A stretch of DNA of 64,000 bases, from the NCBI GenBank assembly GCA_018697195.1, contig CM031879.1, positions 40,947,715 through 41,011,714 of the forward strand, written 5' to 3'. The position numbers and the translations under genes are program-made. Positions 11,653 through 25,458 of this stretch are shown here, piece after piece. Origin of the DNA: Certhia americana (lineage: Eukaryota; Chordata; Aves; Passeriformes; Certhiidae). A model generated the notes under the pieces. That model was given only the letters and a program-made list of their open reading frames with translations, was not told where the DNA came from and did no database searches. Positions within the stretch are counted from its first letter, which is position 1; the number at the start of each line of letters is the position of its first letter.

Positions 11653-14600
11653 CCATCTGGTGGAGCTTTTAAACTATGTTGAGGGCATATCTCCTTAAAT
11701 TGTAATTGAAACGGTTTAATATCCATTGTCTAACTTGTAAAATATTTTATTTGGAAATAAATAAGATAAATTCTGAAGGTTTATTTTTAAGAAATTTGGC
11801 TGATCATTACTTTATAATTATGACACTGATTTATTAGAAAGTCCTCATTTCTTTAGCATGATTTATCTAAGGAAATTAACACAAAGAATATAATTTTTAG
11901 AAATCTTTACCTGAAGGAAAGAAGTTGCTGGAATTGATTAAAATTAGAGGAGAGAGATTATTTGCTATAATACTTAGCAGTTTTTATTTATACTAATGCA
12001 TTATAGCACTTCCATAGACAGGTTAGCTAAATCTCTGGCAAAATATATTTGAGTTTGTTCTACAGGCCGTGCTCCTGACAGTTGCCAGGCACAGATAGCT
12101 GTGGAAACCAAAGTTATGTATTTGTTCACTGTTCAAGGATAAGGTTCCTGAAGCAGATCTGACCTGGACTGAAGCATGGGTCTATTTATATCTTTATGCC
12201 TACTGGGTTCCCAGTTAAACATTCCTGCCTTGCTGCCAATCCATGGGTTACATTTTCCAGCCAATCTCTTCAGTGACTGAGACCTTCCCTACTGCCCTGT
12301 CAGTTATGGTGGGAATCAGATTACGCAAACATGGCAGAAAGATGGAGTGCAGTAGAGAGGAAGGTGGAAGCATTGGCTGTGGAAGGGACACCATCTGTCC
12401 AGCAGAAGAACTCAGGTTTAGCTGGAGGAGCTCTGTTTTTTGGGTTTTTTTTGGCTGGTTGACATGATGAACAAGATGTGTGAAGAACAATGAAACTGAA
12501 TTTTAAGATTAGGGCACAGTGCCTTCACTCTTCTAGGTTAGTGGGAAGACAATCCCCTCCCTGAATGAGCCTACTTGCAGCTATTCACTCAGCAGAGGTA
12601 TTCCTATCTACTGCTGCTTGCCACCAAAGGCTCCTTTTGGATAAAGTCTACGCTGGTGTTTAACCAAGGTAAACAGAGAGGGGACTCAGAAGTCCTCTGC
12701 ATCATTGTATCTGAGATGATACCCTGAACCAACAGCCAAACACATAAAAGAAAAAAAGGTAATTTTATTGCACATTGAAATATTTTCCAGCTACTGCTAC
12801 CTATACTGAGGGTTAAGGAAAGGGAATGTGACAGAGTGGAAGCAAAAAACCTGTAATTTAGTAACTAGAGTGCCTAGCCTGTAGGCTCCCATGTCCTGAA
12901 AGAAGACGGAAGCAGGGGATTTGGTACCTCACCTTCATACCCAGTGTGTGTAGGGGGATGTAAGCCTTGGCATGAAAACTTTCATTGCAACTGAGGGACA
13001 CCTTGGGCTACACAGCAGAGAAACATCAAGCTGGCAAATGAAACCGAGAAGTCACTGGTTCCCACACAGGGCAGAGAAGCAAGGAGTGTTCTGTCTCCTT
13101 GGTGTCCAGGGCCTGTAACCTTCCCTGAGAGAAAGCTGGGACTTATCATCCGGTGAAGGGAGTGCAGTCTGCTCTGAGCAGGAGAGCTGCTTTGCTGTGC
13201 CATAACTGTGTGCAATTATGTAAGTAAGAAATAGCTGTGAGGGACAGAAAAGTGAAAGAAAGAAAACAGAGAAGTGAATAGGCTTGGCCAGCTGAGCAGA
13301 GAGCACTGGCCATGCCAGGACATCCTCTCAGGGCCGCTGGGACATTTGAGGAGGAGAAAGCATTTCTCTCACATGTTTTCATGTCCTAACTGCATTAAAC
13401 AGTGGAGGGAGCATGAGATTGCATGCATGGATTTTCTGACTCTGTCCCAAGGGGCTAAAAGTTGGGTACTCATCCACATCCAAAGCCAAGAAAATTTCTC
13501 AGAAGGAAAATTTTATTTAAAAGTTTGACTTTCAGGACACTCTCTGAGGAATGAGAAATTTTTATTTCATCTTCTTTGATTCAAAATCATATTTCCCATC
13601 TCACAGGTGGTTTTCTGAACACTGAGGTGAGAATGGGAAGAGACATCTTTCACATCGTTAGCTAAAAAATACAGGTGAGTGAAAACAAATCAAAGTTTAC
13701 TGGGGGTAATAAAGGAGACAAAGAGGTAGAGCATAATTTGAGCATCCAGGTTCAGGGTCCTTAGTTTACAAAGGAGATGTCCTGGGCTACAATATTCTGT
13801 GTCAAAGAACAATTTCTGTGTTTTATACTAAGGAAAAACTGTCCCAGCAACAGAGACCAAACTCTAGGTTTTTTCATTCTAAGCTGGTGTCTTAACTAGA
13901 ACTAGACAAGAACATTTCTTTGTCCTGTAGTCTTCTCTTTTGATTCAGCAATCCCCTTTACAGAGTGACACAGCTTGGATGGAGAGAAAGGGGAGAGAGA
14001 AGGTGGAGAGGAGGGTCAGAGTCAAAGATTATAACTTGCCTTTTGCACCAGGCTGTGCTCCCACAGTTGAGACATTATTCTCAGGTCCATCTTGCCTGGA
14101 TCTGAAGACTGAATTGATACAAGGTTGTTCTGCCTGGGTGAAAACCTCCTAGAGTAAGGCTATGAAAAAAAAAAAAAGGGGGAATTTATTCTCCTGTGTC
14201 TTGCGCAAGGAAGAGTGGTTCCTACTATTTCTTGGAAGGAGTTGTTTCCTGTTAGATTGTTTTAGAAGCACTCTAGCTAAGCCTCCCAGAATAGACCTCA
14301 TTTTAAATAGTGAATATGAAGTAGAGGAAGAATGCTAAGGTGGAGGAAGGCCCAGTTTCTGAATCTAAACAGGGCTTAGGCATGAGTGGCAGAGACCTGG
14401 CCTAAAGCCTGGTGATGGTTTAGTCCCATACAAATTTTATTCTCTACCCCCTTCACTTCTCAAAGTAGAGTATACCCAGTAACATCTTTTAACTTCTTAA
14501 ACATTTCCAAAGACTTGGATTATTTGCTCTTTGTTCATGTTCAGATACCTTCTATTGAACTTTTGGACTCACTTCTGCCTCTAGTTTGTTCTTTGTTATT

Positions 14601-15314
14601 TGTCCCAAGCATACAGCTGAGAACCAGTTTCCTGACTGCCTGCTCAGAAGGAAGGTGAGCCTTTGACTTTGGTTGCCCTTAATGTCACCATGGCCTGATT
14701 TTTCCCAAAAGGCCCAGGGTTAGGCTACATGTAAGCAGGGATTGCTGGAATTGCAATTGTGTGTGTAAGTGCCTAAGTCCATCTTGAAGGCCCTACTCAG
14801 CACTGTAAGGTTGAAATCAATAAACTAAAGCCAGGGGGTTCTGAGGCAGATATGAAAAGTTTGAGGTAAGGAGTTAAAATAAGTGCCTGATGGTGATTCC
14901 TTTTCATAATGGGATAAGAATTCATTCATGCTGGAAGCTTTGTACAAGGACTGTATGAAGTCTTTAATTAAAGTTGATTAAAATGGTAATTTTGAGCTCT
15001 GATAGTTTAGAGTAACATTTTTTTTTTTCTCCTCACTCCACATCTGAAAACCTTTAAACTACTTCAGTGAACTGCAACCTAAGTAATCCTGCTCCTATTT
15101 TTAGGGACATAAGCCCTGGCTTCAGCAGGGCCATGGCAGTTAGAATAAGAAGATTTTCCAAGTGTGGAGGATTAGCCTTTGCAGCAGTTGTATGACAAAG
15201 CAATATAGTTGCCAGTGATAACAAGGAGGAGGAAAGAATTTATTATTTATTACATATTCATATTTGCCTTTTTTTACACAGCAATCTGTGAAAATGCATC
15301 CAAAATGATTCTAT

Positions 15315-15351
15315 GTTTTTTGTTTGTTTTGCTTTTGTTTGTTTGTTTTTT
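15315..15351 (+). repeat. TTTG-rich low-complexity tract
   Basis: Irregular TTTG/TTTTG units ending in TTTTTTAATT. Confidence 0.85.
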
Positions 15352-17193
15352 AATTACTCAGAGCTTTCAGTTCCACAAATGTCTCTCTTCACTGCAGAGC
15401 AGAATAGATGAGTACTGGATGCCAGTTCTGTCCTGGAATTGAGAACACTAAGCATCACAGTTTGGGTCCTGTCTAATCCTCTGGTGTGGAGTTAACCTGC
15501 TGAGACCTAAAAGCTCCTCTCTTCCTGGTACTGATCTTTGTAATCATGAGGAAAGCAGCTAATTAAATACACAGATGAAGGGACATTTTATTTTTCAGCT
15601 CTTAGATATCTATACTAGCTCTACTCTTCCTGTAAAATTGATGCTACAGCTGAGCAAGTGAACTAATGCCCTTAAATTTTATGACATCAATCCTGCACTG
15701 GTGAACTTGCAAGATAACAAAGATAAATTTCTGAAACAGCAAACCAGCAGAGGATAGTGCAGAATGTTAAGAGGTAGACTTGTTATTAAAACAAAAAAAA
15801 CCAACTCACAACTTTCTCCGCTATTATCCACAAAGCCCCCTCAAACAAAACACCTGAAACTCAAAGCTCTGTTATAGTCCAGGCACTGAAACACACAGGG
15901 TGTCAGAACTAGCATGGATAACAAAAGTTAAGAAAAGTGGAGCTCTGTATATTCACTGATTTGGGAAAAATCTCCCTTTTCAGTTGCAGAAATTTTCAAT
16001 GTAAAAAGATGACAAAAGAGACATCAGATATTCTTGGTTACCATAATTCTAATGTTCATACATTGTCTTGAAGTTCACTCTCTGTAGATTTTTCATTCAA
16101 ACTTTTTTTTATTGACATAAGCATTCACAAACAGATCTCTTTAGACTCATATAAGTGCTTACAGCTTCTAGGGGATGCATCTTTCTTCCTCTTTATGCCA
16201 CCTTATGGCATGAAGAAGCTATAAATTCCGGAGAGAATACCCCATTGTGCACATACTGCAAGCTGCTGGAATGATTTTGTGCCATTTGCCCTTCTTGAGA
16301 TGCCTTAGGTCTCCTCACAGGAAGCTGTTGAGTTCAGTGGGAAAATAGGAGAGTCTTAAACCCCTGAAGTCTTCTTTAAATTATATTAATTGCTAGTGGG
16401 TAGCAATTTGCTTGCTGCAGGGTGGTGTAAGAACACAGCAAGAAGACAGTGCTCCAAATGCTTTGTTTATTTCTATGGAGAGTCACATGCGTTTTTCTGG
16501 ACAAAAAGATACTTTGTATTTTCAACCAAATAAAAACAGTAAATGTGTGAATCTTCTTTAATGAGTTTAACTGGGACTTACTATGAACAATTTTGATTTT
16601 CAATCTATTTCACTGGGTCTGGACATTAGCAAAGTTTTGGTCCTCTAATACAGACCCATAGTCAGTGTTTCAAAGGCATCTTTGGTGCTGATAGATGTGC
16701 CTAGTGGGATTTGCAAAACACCTAAATGTTGCAGACACCAAATTTTAGTTGCTTGGGCAGAAACCTGCCCAAGAGACATATCCACTAGATGACAAATTAT
16801 CTAAAAATCAACTGTGATATCTCCTAAGTTTCGTGTGTCAGACCTATCAACCCCATAAAAGAGTCCTAAGTTTTAGTGGAGGAATCTGAGGTTTCTACAG
16901 ACTTTGTGGAAGCCTCTGGCTCTTCTCTTTGCTTTGCAGCATGCAGCTTGTCAATAACTAGAGTTAACTCATCAAAGTTTTAAGAGAAATAGCTGAAATA
17001 CTGATCATTCTTGTGATTTAGGCCTCAGACTCAGGTCTTCAGGATGTTTTGATCAGTTCTGAAAATACAGATAAGGTAGTTTTTTTTGGATTAAGTTTTT
17101 TGTGGCTTTTTTTTGTTTGTTCTTTTCCCCTGAGATTGTTTGTTCTCCCCTAGAGAAATCTTTGGCTTCAACTTCCTTTTCCCTAGACATTAC

Positions 17194-17222
17194 CTTGAGC
17201 ACCAGCCTGCATGGTGCTCAGG
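17194..17222. repeat. short hairpin, 9-bp perfect stem
   Basis: TGAGCACCA at 17196-17204 and TGGTGCTCA at 17212-17220 are exact reverse complements around a 7-nt loop. One T:G wobble and one C:G pair extend the stem to 11 bp. It is too short for a microRNA precursor. Confidence 0.75.
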
Positions 17223-19611
17223 CAAGACCAGACTGAGCTACAGTAAACTCAGCCAGTTGATGTGAATAAATAAACACCAGATAACATAAACCAGAGAGGT
17301 GTGCATAAGGAAATAGTTTTGGGTGCTAAAATAAGGTGAATACAACTTGAAAAGTAGATTTGTGGTCCCAGCTCTCTCTGTGAAAACTTCTTTAGAGTTT
17401 TTAACCCATTGGCTAAAAAGAGGGTGTGAAATTGAAGGTTACTGCCCAGGATTATAAAAAAACCCCATTACCCCTAATGGTCCTTGCTAGATATTCTTTT
17501 CTCTTAATAACATCACTCAAGTGTCTCACAATGCAGTGCAGGAAAGGTGGTGTGTTGTCCGTGGCAGTTGTCCATCCTATCAGGCTCATTCATGCTATTG
17601 TCTTGGGTATGTGAGTTGGACTTCCCTCAAGTTAAAGAGTCAATAGTATTTAATGTAATGTTTCCAATTTCCTACCTGTTCTGCCACAGAAAACTACTTC
17701 TGCTTCAACTGTAAAGAAATGGTTCCCCTCCTTACTTTGGAAGTGCGTTGGATACCTCTGCTAGAGTGGGGTCTTCAGCAGGTGTGGAGTGTGTGCTAGG
17801 CACCAATGTATATATGAAGGGCATATGCTGAAGACACAGGAGCCTACAAGAACTCTTAATTAGAAGGCATCTAACAAAGTTGATATGCCCTGAAATTTAG
17901 GTGACGGAGGGATGCTGCCTTCTAATTTGATTGGGAAATTTCAGCTCCTAGAGAGGCACTTACCTGATTCTTTGAAGAATTACAAGTTTAACTTTGGAGT
18001 TCTGCCCTCTTAACCCCAAGTAAAGAAATAAAAGTTTTTTCTTTACTTCTGTCTTTACTAACAGAATTCTGATGGTTCAGTTTGTCCTCTATGAAGCCTC
18101 AAGTCTTCATTTATGTTGTGGCAGTCTGGTTTGACATGTTTGTCAACTTAAACATCAGCATGACACTGCAGCAGAACACTGGTGATTTAGGTGTAAAATA
18201 AAATTAAGATAAAAATAGTGCAGGGAAATTTCACATAATGTCAGAGACCCTATTCTGGCATAATTCCATGCCCTCCAGAATATCCTTCCATTAAACCGAT
18301 TACGAAGCTTATATGCACTAGAAATTGAAAGGCAATGTGGGTTTATCACTTAATCTTCAATATTAGTTTGTCCTTTTTTTTTTTATTATGTGGGACATTT
18401 TAGTTGAGTTGCTTCAGAGATGATATAATTTCTTTCTTGGTTTTCCATTTCAGAGTTGTCAGTGGAACAAGTATTTGTCATAGATCATTTTGACCTGAGG
18501 TCTCTTCATCAGCAATGAGGACCATACTCTGAAATATGTTCAGCTTTCTTTTGAATCTGTCATGAATTTGCTAATCTTCAGCTCACCCTCTATGCCACTC
18601 AGATAAATTATAAGCTTATAGATTCTGCAAAGGCTGAGCAGCATCTCTCTTTTTTTTATTACTTTTCCCTTGCAGCAAAGGTTTTTTTAATGCACAATCA
18701 TTTTAATTTATCAGGATATGTGTTAGGCATTTTGAATAAGATCAACACTTAAGATGAACTTTCACCCAAACAGGAACTAAATTAATCTTGATATTAACAA
18801 AATAATCTTTAGAAATACTAAATTTCCGTTTTGCAGAAATGGGGCAATTTCACAAGAGAATGAGAATGACATATTTACAAAATCATTTATTGACACACTT
18901 GGCTGATCTTTGGATTAGAATAAGCTTTTATTTTTTTCAAATTTCCTCATTGCTGATTATATTGGTTCTGGCTTTTACTGTGCAAAGCAACAAATTTCTG
19001 TAAATCTGGTTCATTGGGGTTTTTGCACTATGGTTCATTATATTGCTGCCTTTTAGCTAGATCCTGTTCTAGTGAGGAAAATCCCATGGGAGCTGCACTT
19101 AGCTCAAACTATGCATACATAATATGAAGCTGATGCTGTTTGTGAAGTGCTAATGGAAGTGGCTGATTTTGCTTCTATTGAAGTTGGAAAATGCAGAATA
19201 AATCCTGAAATCAGTATGTATACTTAAGCATTATTTGCTGTACAGACGTACTTTTACCTGGAAGATGTGCCAGGGAGAGGCAACACTGCTAAGAGATATA
19301 AATATGAAGAGAGCACAAACTTTAGCAAGACTAACAATCTCTATACTGTAAGAAGTAATGGTTCCAGTTTCTCAGATTATTTATGCTGGGGTAGAACTGG
19401 AATGCTCTGGTTAATACTTTATGTGCTTGCTCCTAATAATATCTTCCTTTTGGAAAATATGATTTTAATGAAATCAAAAGTGGTTAGATGAATTTGCTTA
19501 TTTCACTGAAGCTTCAGAAAAACAATTTCATACCTTAAAAACATTCTCTATCCAGGTCTGTAATATTTTGGTTTTTCATTATTAAATAGCTTTTGAATTT
19601 TAAAAATGCAT

Positions 19612-19735
19612 AAAATCAAAGAATCACAGAAAAATTTATGTTGAAAAGTGCTTAATCCAGTCTCCTCCTCATAATGGGCTCAATGTTATACTCAAACCAT
19701 CTTATAGAGTATACAACTGTAGTAAGAAATCAGAT
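19612..19735 (-). mobile_element. CR1 LINE 3'-end fragment
   Basis: The motif AATCAAAGAATCACAGAAAA, then a TTGAAAAG-like word and AATCCAGTCTCC, reads as a diverged reverse complement of the CR1 3' end (octamer tail, then the TTCCAACC and AGATGATCT region). Only the 3' untranslated end is left; the upper boundary is approximate. CR1 elements are usually truncated at the 5' side, so this is the expected form. Confidence 0.6.
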
Positions 19736-20639
19736 GTGAAACAATATATTGTGATTAATCACAAACCAAGGAAAAGGATAAACGATGCTTTCAAGAAAAT
19801 TTGAAATTGTCTGCTTTCTTTCTGGTAAGAAATGATCTAATATTGAAAAGATAAGTTTTCCAGGAAGCACAAGCTCCTTTATAACTCATTTATAAATTCA
19901 GCTGACAGCATCATAATGTACCAAAGCCAACACAATAATATAACAACCAGATTCAGCAACTGAAAACATCATGCATGAAAATTAGAGCAGGTCAAAGTGC
20001 TATACTGTTGTAAATACTGTAGTTGATATACTCAGAGTGAGTATTGACTGTTCTTGTACACAAGAATAAGTTTTTATCCTAGAAGACAGCAATCCAACTT
20101 GCATGCTGAGCTCAAGCACAAATAATGTCATTTCAGCATCAAATGGAAAAGTTTATTCCAAACAGTGAGGTTACCTGACCTCTCCTCTTTGGATTCCTCT
20201 GCAACCCTCTAGCAGTATTTTAAAACAGAACCAGAATTCCACAATCAGTGCTTCTGGTTCCCCAGACATGCTAAACCCTTTTCATTCATCTGGTTCTCAT
20301 AATCATGGAAAACTCTCCATCTCTCTCCTGTATCAACTTCTTGAAACAAATAAAAGTGAACCAAAGTTAAACCACTGTCCTGAAACATAAAATGAAATGA
20401 AGAAAGTCTTCCTACATCCCTCTTCCCCCCACAGCTGATGCCATAACTAGGGAAAGGAGCAATGGCTTTAAAAAATCAACCTTTACACACAAAATCTGTG
20501 GATCTTAGTTAAGCACCTAATACAGTCTAGAGTGCTTCTTTTTAATTTGTTGACACTTTGATCAGACAAAATGCTGCAGGCAACTTTGTACAATGTTTTG
20601 ATAGAAGTATGCTGTGAACAAACAATTCCTGTTGCAAGC

Positions 20640-20890
20640 ATGACAAGAAGAGACAGTAAAGGCAAGAAAGCAGAAAACAAACATACATAAAGACTCACAG
20701 TAAAGAGGTATAAAAATTTTAAAAGTAATAACAATGAAGAGAAATAATAAAACCAAAATAAACGGCAGTAGAAAGAAATTAAAAGACTCAAAGATGAAAA
20801 GTGCAGTGAAGCAGCAAAATTAAGAATACAAAAAATAGAAGAGAAAAGGAAATCAAATAAAAATGAATTATATAAATCTATGTGCAATCA
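20640..20890 (+). repeat. A-rich, purine-rich strand segment
   Basis: The plus strand is strongly enriched in A with G and poor in T over about 250 bases, made of irregular AAA-AGA-AAT words with no fixed period. Its complement therefore lacks stops and gives a 134-codon minus-strand frame (20483-20887) rich in Phe, Leu, Ser and Tyr. It could be a decayed A-rich insertion, but no repeat family was recognised. Confidence 0.7.
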
Positions 20891-21171
20891 CATTGCACAG
20901 AAATAAGGAAAGTAGAACAGCTAGGGAGATAAGGAAATAAACCCAATGAATGTAAATTGAAATATGTGCTTTGGAAGCTGGGAACAGCAAACAAATTCTA
21001 TAATGTAAAGTAATAATGAAAAGAAAGGGGCAGGCCAAGAATTTTGAAAGAAATTTCTTGTTCACATGTTTAAAAAAAATTCAGGCTCACTGATTTTAGG
21101 ATTTTGGATTACAGCTGTCAAATCTTTTCATGGTGATAAAAGGCCATAACTTTCTCAGTTGCTCTCCCTGA

Positions 21172-21192
21172 TTTTTTTTTTTTTTTTTTTTT
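21172..21192 (+). repeat. T21 homopolymer
   Basis: Twenty-one consecutive T, then C and T5. No retroposon body was recognised on either side, so it cannot be assigned as the tail of a minus-strand retrocopy. Confidence 0.95.
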
Positions 21193-24100
21193 CTTTTTAA
21201 CTCTAGTTCTAGAGAAATTTGTTGAAAAGTGTCTTCTGCCCATCCTTCAGCTGCAGCAATGTACAGCCTGCAGTGCTGGGTCAGAAGTGCCTGGGCTTGA
21301 GGTCAAGACATGACTTCTGATGATTCCTTGAAGGTTTGAGTCAGTTCATCCATCAAAAGCTTTGTGGAGGAACCACAATGTTTGGTGGATAACCCTGAAA
21401 AGGGTGTTTTCAACTGTACAAACAGATGCAGGACAGAGGGAAGGGAATCAGACATGGGGGAGTTTCTGTTGGATCATCATCTTTCTTAACTACCCAGAGT
21501 AACCTCTTAGTTGGGTTCTACCACTGTATTATTTGAACATCTGAAAACACTTGTAACATAATGAATGATTATGGTGTGCCAAGAGGATAAAAAATTTTGA
21601 TATCACTCTGAAATGCTGTGCCTGGGCAAGAAGATAATACAGACATGTCCTAATCCTGCAAAACAGACCACTGTTTTCTTCTTATGATTCCCTATCCTTG
21701 CTCCCCTAAATTCTTTCACTATCAATAAAGATTTCCACTTAATCTAATTGCTGTTCCAGTCTTCCTCCCTTTTCCCCTCCTTTTTCTGTTGTAAGTGCCA
21801 CATTGGTGCACCTGTTCATTAGCTACGGGGACAGCTAGGAAGAGCAGCTTAGGAAAAAGGACTGGGAGCTGCATATAGGTGGTCAGTGAGGAAAAGTGGG
21901 CTAATTCAGAGACAGAGAATTAAATGGCTGACAGACACAAACAGGGAACAAAAAGGAGCCAATGTGAATAACAGGTATGGTTCAAAAATGCTGTGTTGGT
22001 AAATAAGAGGAAATTAAGTGCCTCAAGGCTGAATTGGCACTGACTTGCTGTTCCAGAGGTGCTATTCATATTCTTTTAGAAAGTACACATTGAAGACTTG
22101 AGGTGCTTAAGAATGTCTTGTCCCTGCACTAGCATCACTCAAAGTGACTCCAGCAGCTGCAGCAGCATCCATGAATGTTTGGCTTTTGGGAAACAGCTGG
22201 TAACCAGTCAGCTAGCACGGGTATAGGAAGATTCAGCCTGCAAAAGGCCGTGTGGCTACACCCCCACTCCCTCTGTGATAGTCCTGCACTATTGCTTCTT
22301 GAATCCTTCTATCATAGGGCTACCTAAATCTAAATGCATGCACCTAAAAATGCAGTTTTCAGCTCAGTTCCACAGATCCAAATTATGTTGATAGGTAACA
22401 GACGGAGGAACCTGAACCAACTCCCCAAGGAAGGGTCTGCCACTCCAGCAGAACAGTGTTAGAGCTTTTATAACTGCCAGACTGTAGATCTAGGTGACAA
22501 TTCCCATCTTCAAGGAGGCATTAGATTAGTATACTGACATTTTGAAAATCTAAGTTAACACTAACTTCACTTTTTCTTGCATAAAAAGTTTATAGAGGTT
22601 TATAGAGGACTAATCATATTCACACACCATATTTTTGAGACTCCAATTCTGTGTGAATAGCATTTTTGGTTACAGCCCAGCACGGTATATGAAGTGAATA
22701 TACACATACATGTATGGACATATTTTTTAAATCTTATATTGAATTATTGAACAATATTCAACAATTATTGAAATACTACCTCCAAAGAAATAATAACATG
22801 CTGACACCTCGTTTTCTTATTCTAACTCAAGAAAAAAATTGCATAAAATAGTCTAGCAATTTCACAGTAGTGAAAGAGTTTTCTTTTTCTCAATGACAAT
22901 TTTGTTGACTTGGTTAATAGGGCAGGAAATTTAACCACAACATATATTACTTTGTTGTTTAGTTACAAATATTAAAAGGTAAAAATGTTAGTTTGTGGGG
23001 ATGCCTGACATCCTGGAGCAAAAGAAAAGAAGGACTATAATTATCTCTAACCATACTAAAGGTTAAGGAAAAGAGTGTGAATTTGTTTTAGTTAAATTAA
23101 ATAACTCTACCAGCTTTTGCCCTAAACAAAGCCATTTTAGTAAATTCTGTCAAATGAAACCCAAGTGGGACGAAGTGCCAAGTATTTTGCTGCCAACATT
23201 TTAAATGCTGGTGACATTGTCTTCTTATTTTGCCAGTGTAATAGAGAATCAATTGTAAGATGCTACTGAAGCTCAGCTCCATAATCATTAATTATGGTTT
23301 CTGCATTAACTAAAAAAAAAGACAATAAATTGGTGAAACCTGTCCTAGTTTCCAATGTCAACTTAAGCCTGTACAAGGCCGACAAATGTACCAAAGATGC
23401 ATTAGTGTTGGCATCATTGTTGTGGAATATAGTAGCATGAAATGCTGTATTAAAATTTACAATACTGTTCCAAGGCATAGCTGTTTAGGAAAGTGGAACT
23501 TTATGCTATGCATCTAATATGTAAACATCATGACTATAAAAATTTTTTAAAAGAATCCAAACCCAGAATAATGCCCTTATTCTACCTTTGATTATTAAAC
23601 ATAACAGTCCATGTGATATGAGGGTACATTGATTTGGAGATGTGAACATATTAGATATTGCAACCTATCTGCCAGCAACTGCAACAGGCTTTACTTTTTC
23701 TGTTGAACAAATGTGTTAGTTCCCTTTGCCATGTAAAACAACCTTTTGTTAAGTTGGAGGAAGCAACTTGTAAAGAAAAATCCTCAGATATGGACTCTAA
23801 ATTTGAGGTAGCACAACCATTGGGAACTGACGTTATTCAGCAAGGCTGTCCTTAGCCTTTTTTGCTAAAATAAAGCTTGCTTTTGGGCAAAAAGGGAGGC
23901 TCAGACAAGGTGTCTATGGCTTCATAGTTTTTATTGCTATGCTTGGGATGAAAAGACATTTGTGGTTTAGCCTCTGGGGGATTACCAAGTTCTTTGTAAA
24001 TATTAGGTCACCCATTGATTTACAGCTTTACTTCTGAAGTTTTCTGGACAAAGAAAAATACACCCAATAACCCTTCTTTTGAAAAAGTACTTTGCATGCA

Positions 24101-25450
24101 CCTTTCATTGCACAGTATTTCAATAAAAGAAATAGAGCTCAATGACTTGAGGAAATATTCTATTTACAGATAGTTTATTTTTAATTATTTTCTGCCTGTA
24201 ATGATTACTGTCAGACTATATCTTCTGAACACTTATACAGATCGGTAGTGGCTGAAACAGAAATAAAATGGTTTGAGTTTTGTCTTAAACCCTTGGCTTT
24301 TTTAAGGCTTCACAGTACAAATGGAGAATACGGCATTACAACTAAAATGTTTTGCTATGGAAGGTTATCATGGAATCATAACAAGTTTATCAGTGTTTGG
24401 AAACTCTTGTTTTCCAGTTACAACAGTGCCTGCTTGCCTGGAGCAGTCGCTGTGGTTATTTTTCCACCATAGCTAGAAGAGGATGATGTCAAAGCTACAT
24501 GTCTCAGGGAAGCCTGATTGCCCTTTCAGGGCTCTCCAGTTTTGATTTCTTAACATCTGGAGGAAGCATTATGTGATATGGACTTCAACATACATCAGAA
24601 TCATTGCAATGTGCAAGCAGTAATTTGTAATTATGTACCAAAGTTTATATTTTAGGATATTGCACAAAATCCCTGACTGCATCATTAAATGGTTACACTA
24701 AACCAGTTTTCTACTGACAACAATTTTATCATACATTCATAAGGAGGAGTTGTTCTTCTGGTATATGTATGTATTTTTTATAATAATCACAAAATGCCCC
24801 AGAAGGACTATTAAATGTGTCTGTTTCTACAATCTTTTTATGTAATGCTTATTATATGCACAGCTTTTCAAGGAAATTGCAAGAAAATGTGCAAGTAGTA
24901 ATCTCTTTAAGGCAAAGACTTTTTATTTCAAGTGCATTGCCAGCAGCCAACAATGAAAAACAGAGTAAGATATGTATACTGCATTGTCACAAGATACATC
25001 AGATGTGATCACTGTTACAAGTCTCCTTTCCCTGAAGGTATTTTTTCTTAGGCTGCCCTGAAGAAAACAAGCCTTTTGAACAGGCTTGGTAATTTTCTCT
25101 GCAGGGTCAAGAGATGTGCAAATTAGAAGTTGCCAAAAATATTTCACAGGCACATACAGACTAAAACCTTGTAGTTGTCTTTAAACAGCCAAATAATCTC
25201 AAGTCTAGCCAGCAGACTAGAGACATGTCAAGTGATGAAATTGAATGTGAACGTAAAAGCTTTTCTCTGCTAAAAAAGAACACAGCCTTCAGATTAATAT
25301 TAGCAAACCCTACTATGTCACATTGCTACAATAAGCATCTCTCTCTGGGAAATAAGAATACATTAGTTCGGGTCAATATCTGCACTCCCATCAGACAGAC
25401 TAACTGTCTTTGTCTGGTAATGGTAATGACATTGTTAGCCTTCAGGGAGT

Positions 25451-25458
25451 TGACGTCA
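25451..25458. promoter_or_regulatory. perfect CRE palindrome TGACGTCA
   Basis: The full 8-bp cAMP response element, the known binding site of CREB/ATF family factors, in the context GAGTTGACGTCACACG. Such a CpG-containing palindrome is uncommon in CpG-depleted DNA, but one copy in 64 kb can occur by chance. No TATA box or CpG island lies next to it. Confidence 0.4.

Larger units (their letters stand above)
10620..19611. other. unique noncoding DNA with homopolymer tracts
   Basis: About 9 kb with no recognised gene. Open frames reach 89 codons (minus strand, 11175-11444); several of 74-84 codons cluster at 12243-13528 on both strands. All lack a recognisable domain. Low-complexity tracts include A10 at 11607-11616 facing T18 at 11635-11652, a poly(A) run at about 14165-14176, TTTG-type tracts at 15315-15351 and 17078-17122, and a T-run near 18374. 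Confidence 0.6.

Noticed and set aside
17194..17222. microRNA precursor
   Set aside because: The stem is 11 bp at most; a precursor needs a much longer stem.
20483..20887. 134-codon minus-strand frame rich in Phe, Leu, Ser and Tyr, resembling a membrane protein
   Set aside because: It is the complement of an A-rich, T-poor strand, which removes stops and gives hydrophobic codons. No domain, no promoter and no splice context.
23640..23900. possible LTR around the AATAAAGCTTGC at 23869
   Set aside because: No TATA box at suitable distance, no terminal TG/CA pair or duplication, and no composition change.
24361..24420. TCATGGAATCATAACAAG as a further CR1 tail
   Set aside because: Only the first words match; the following bases do not continue in CR1 order.
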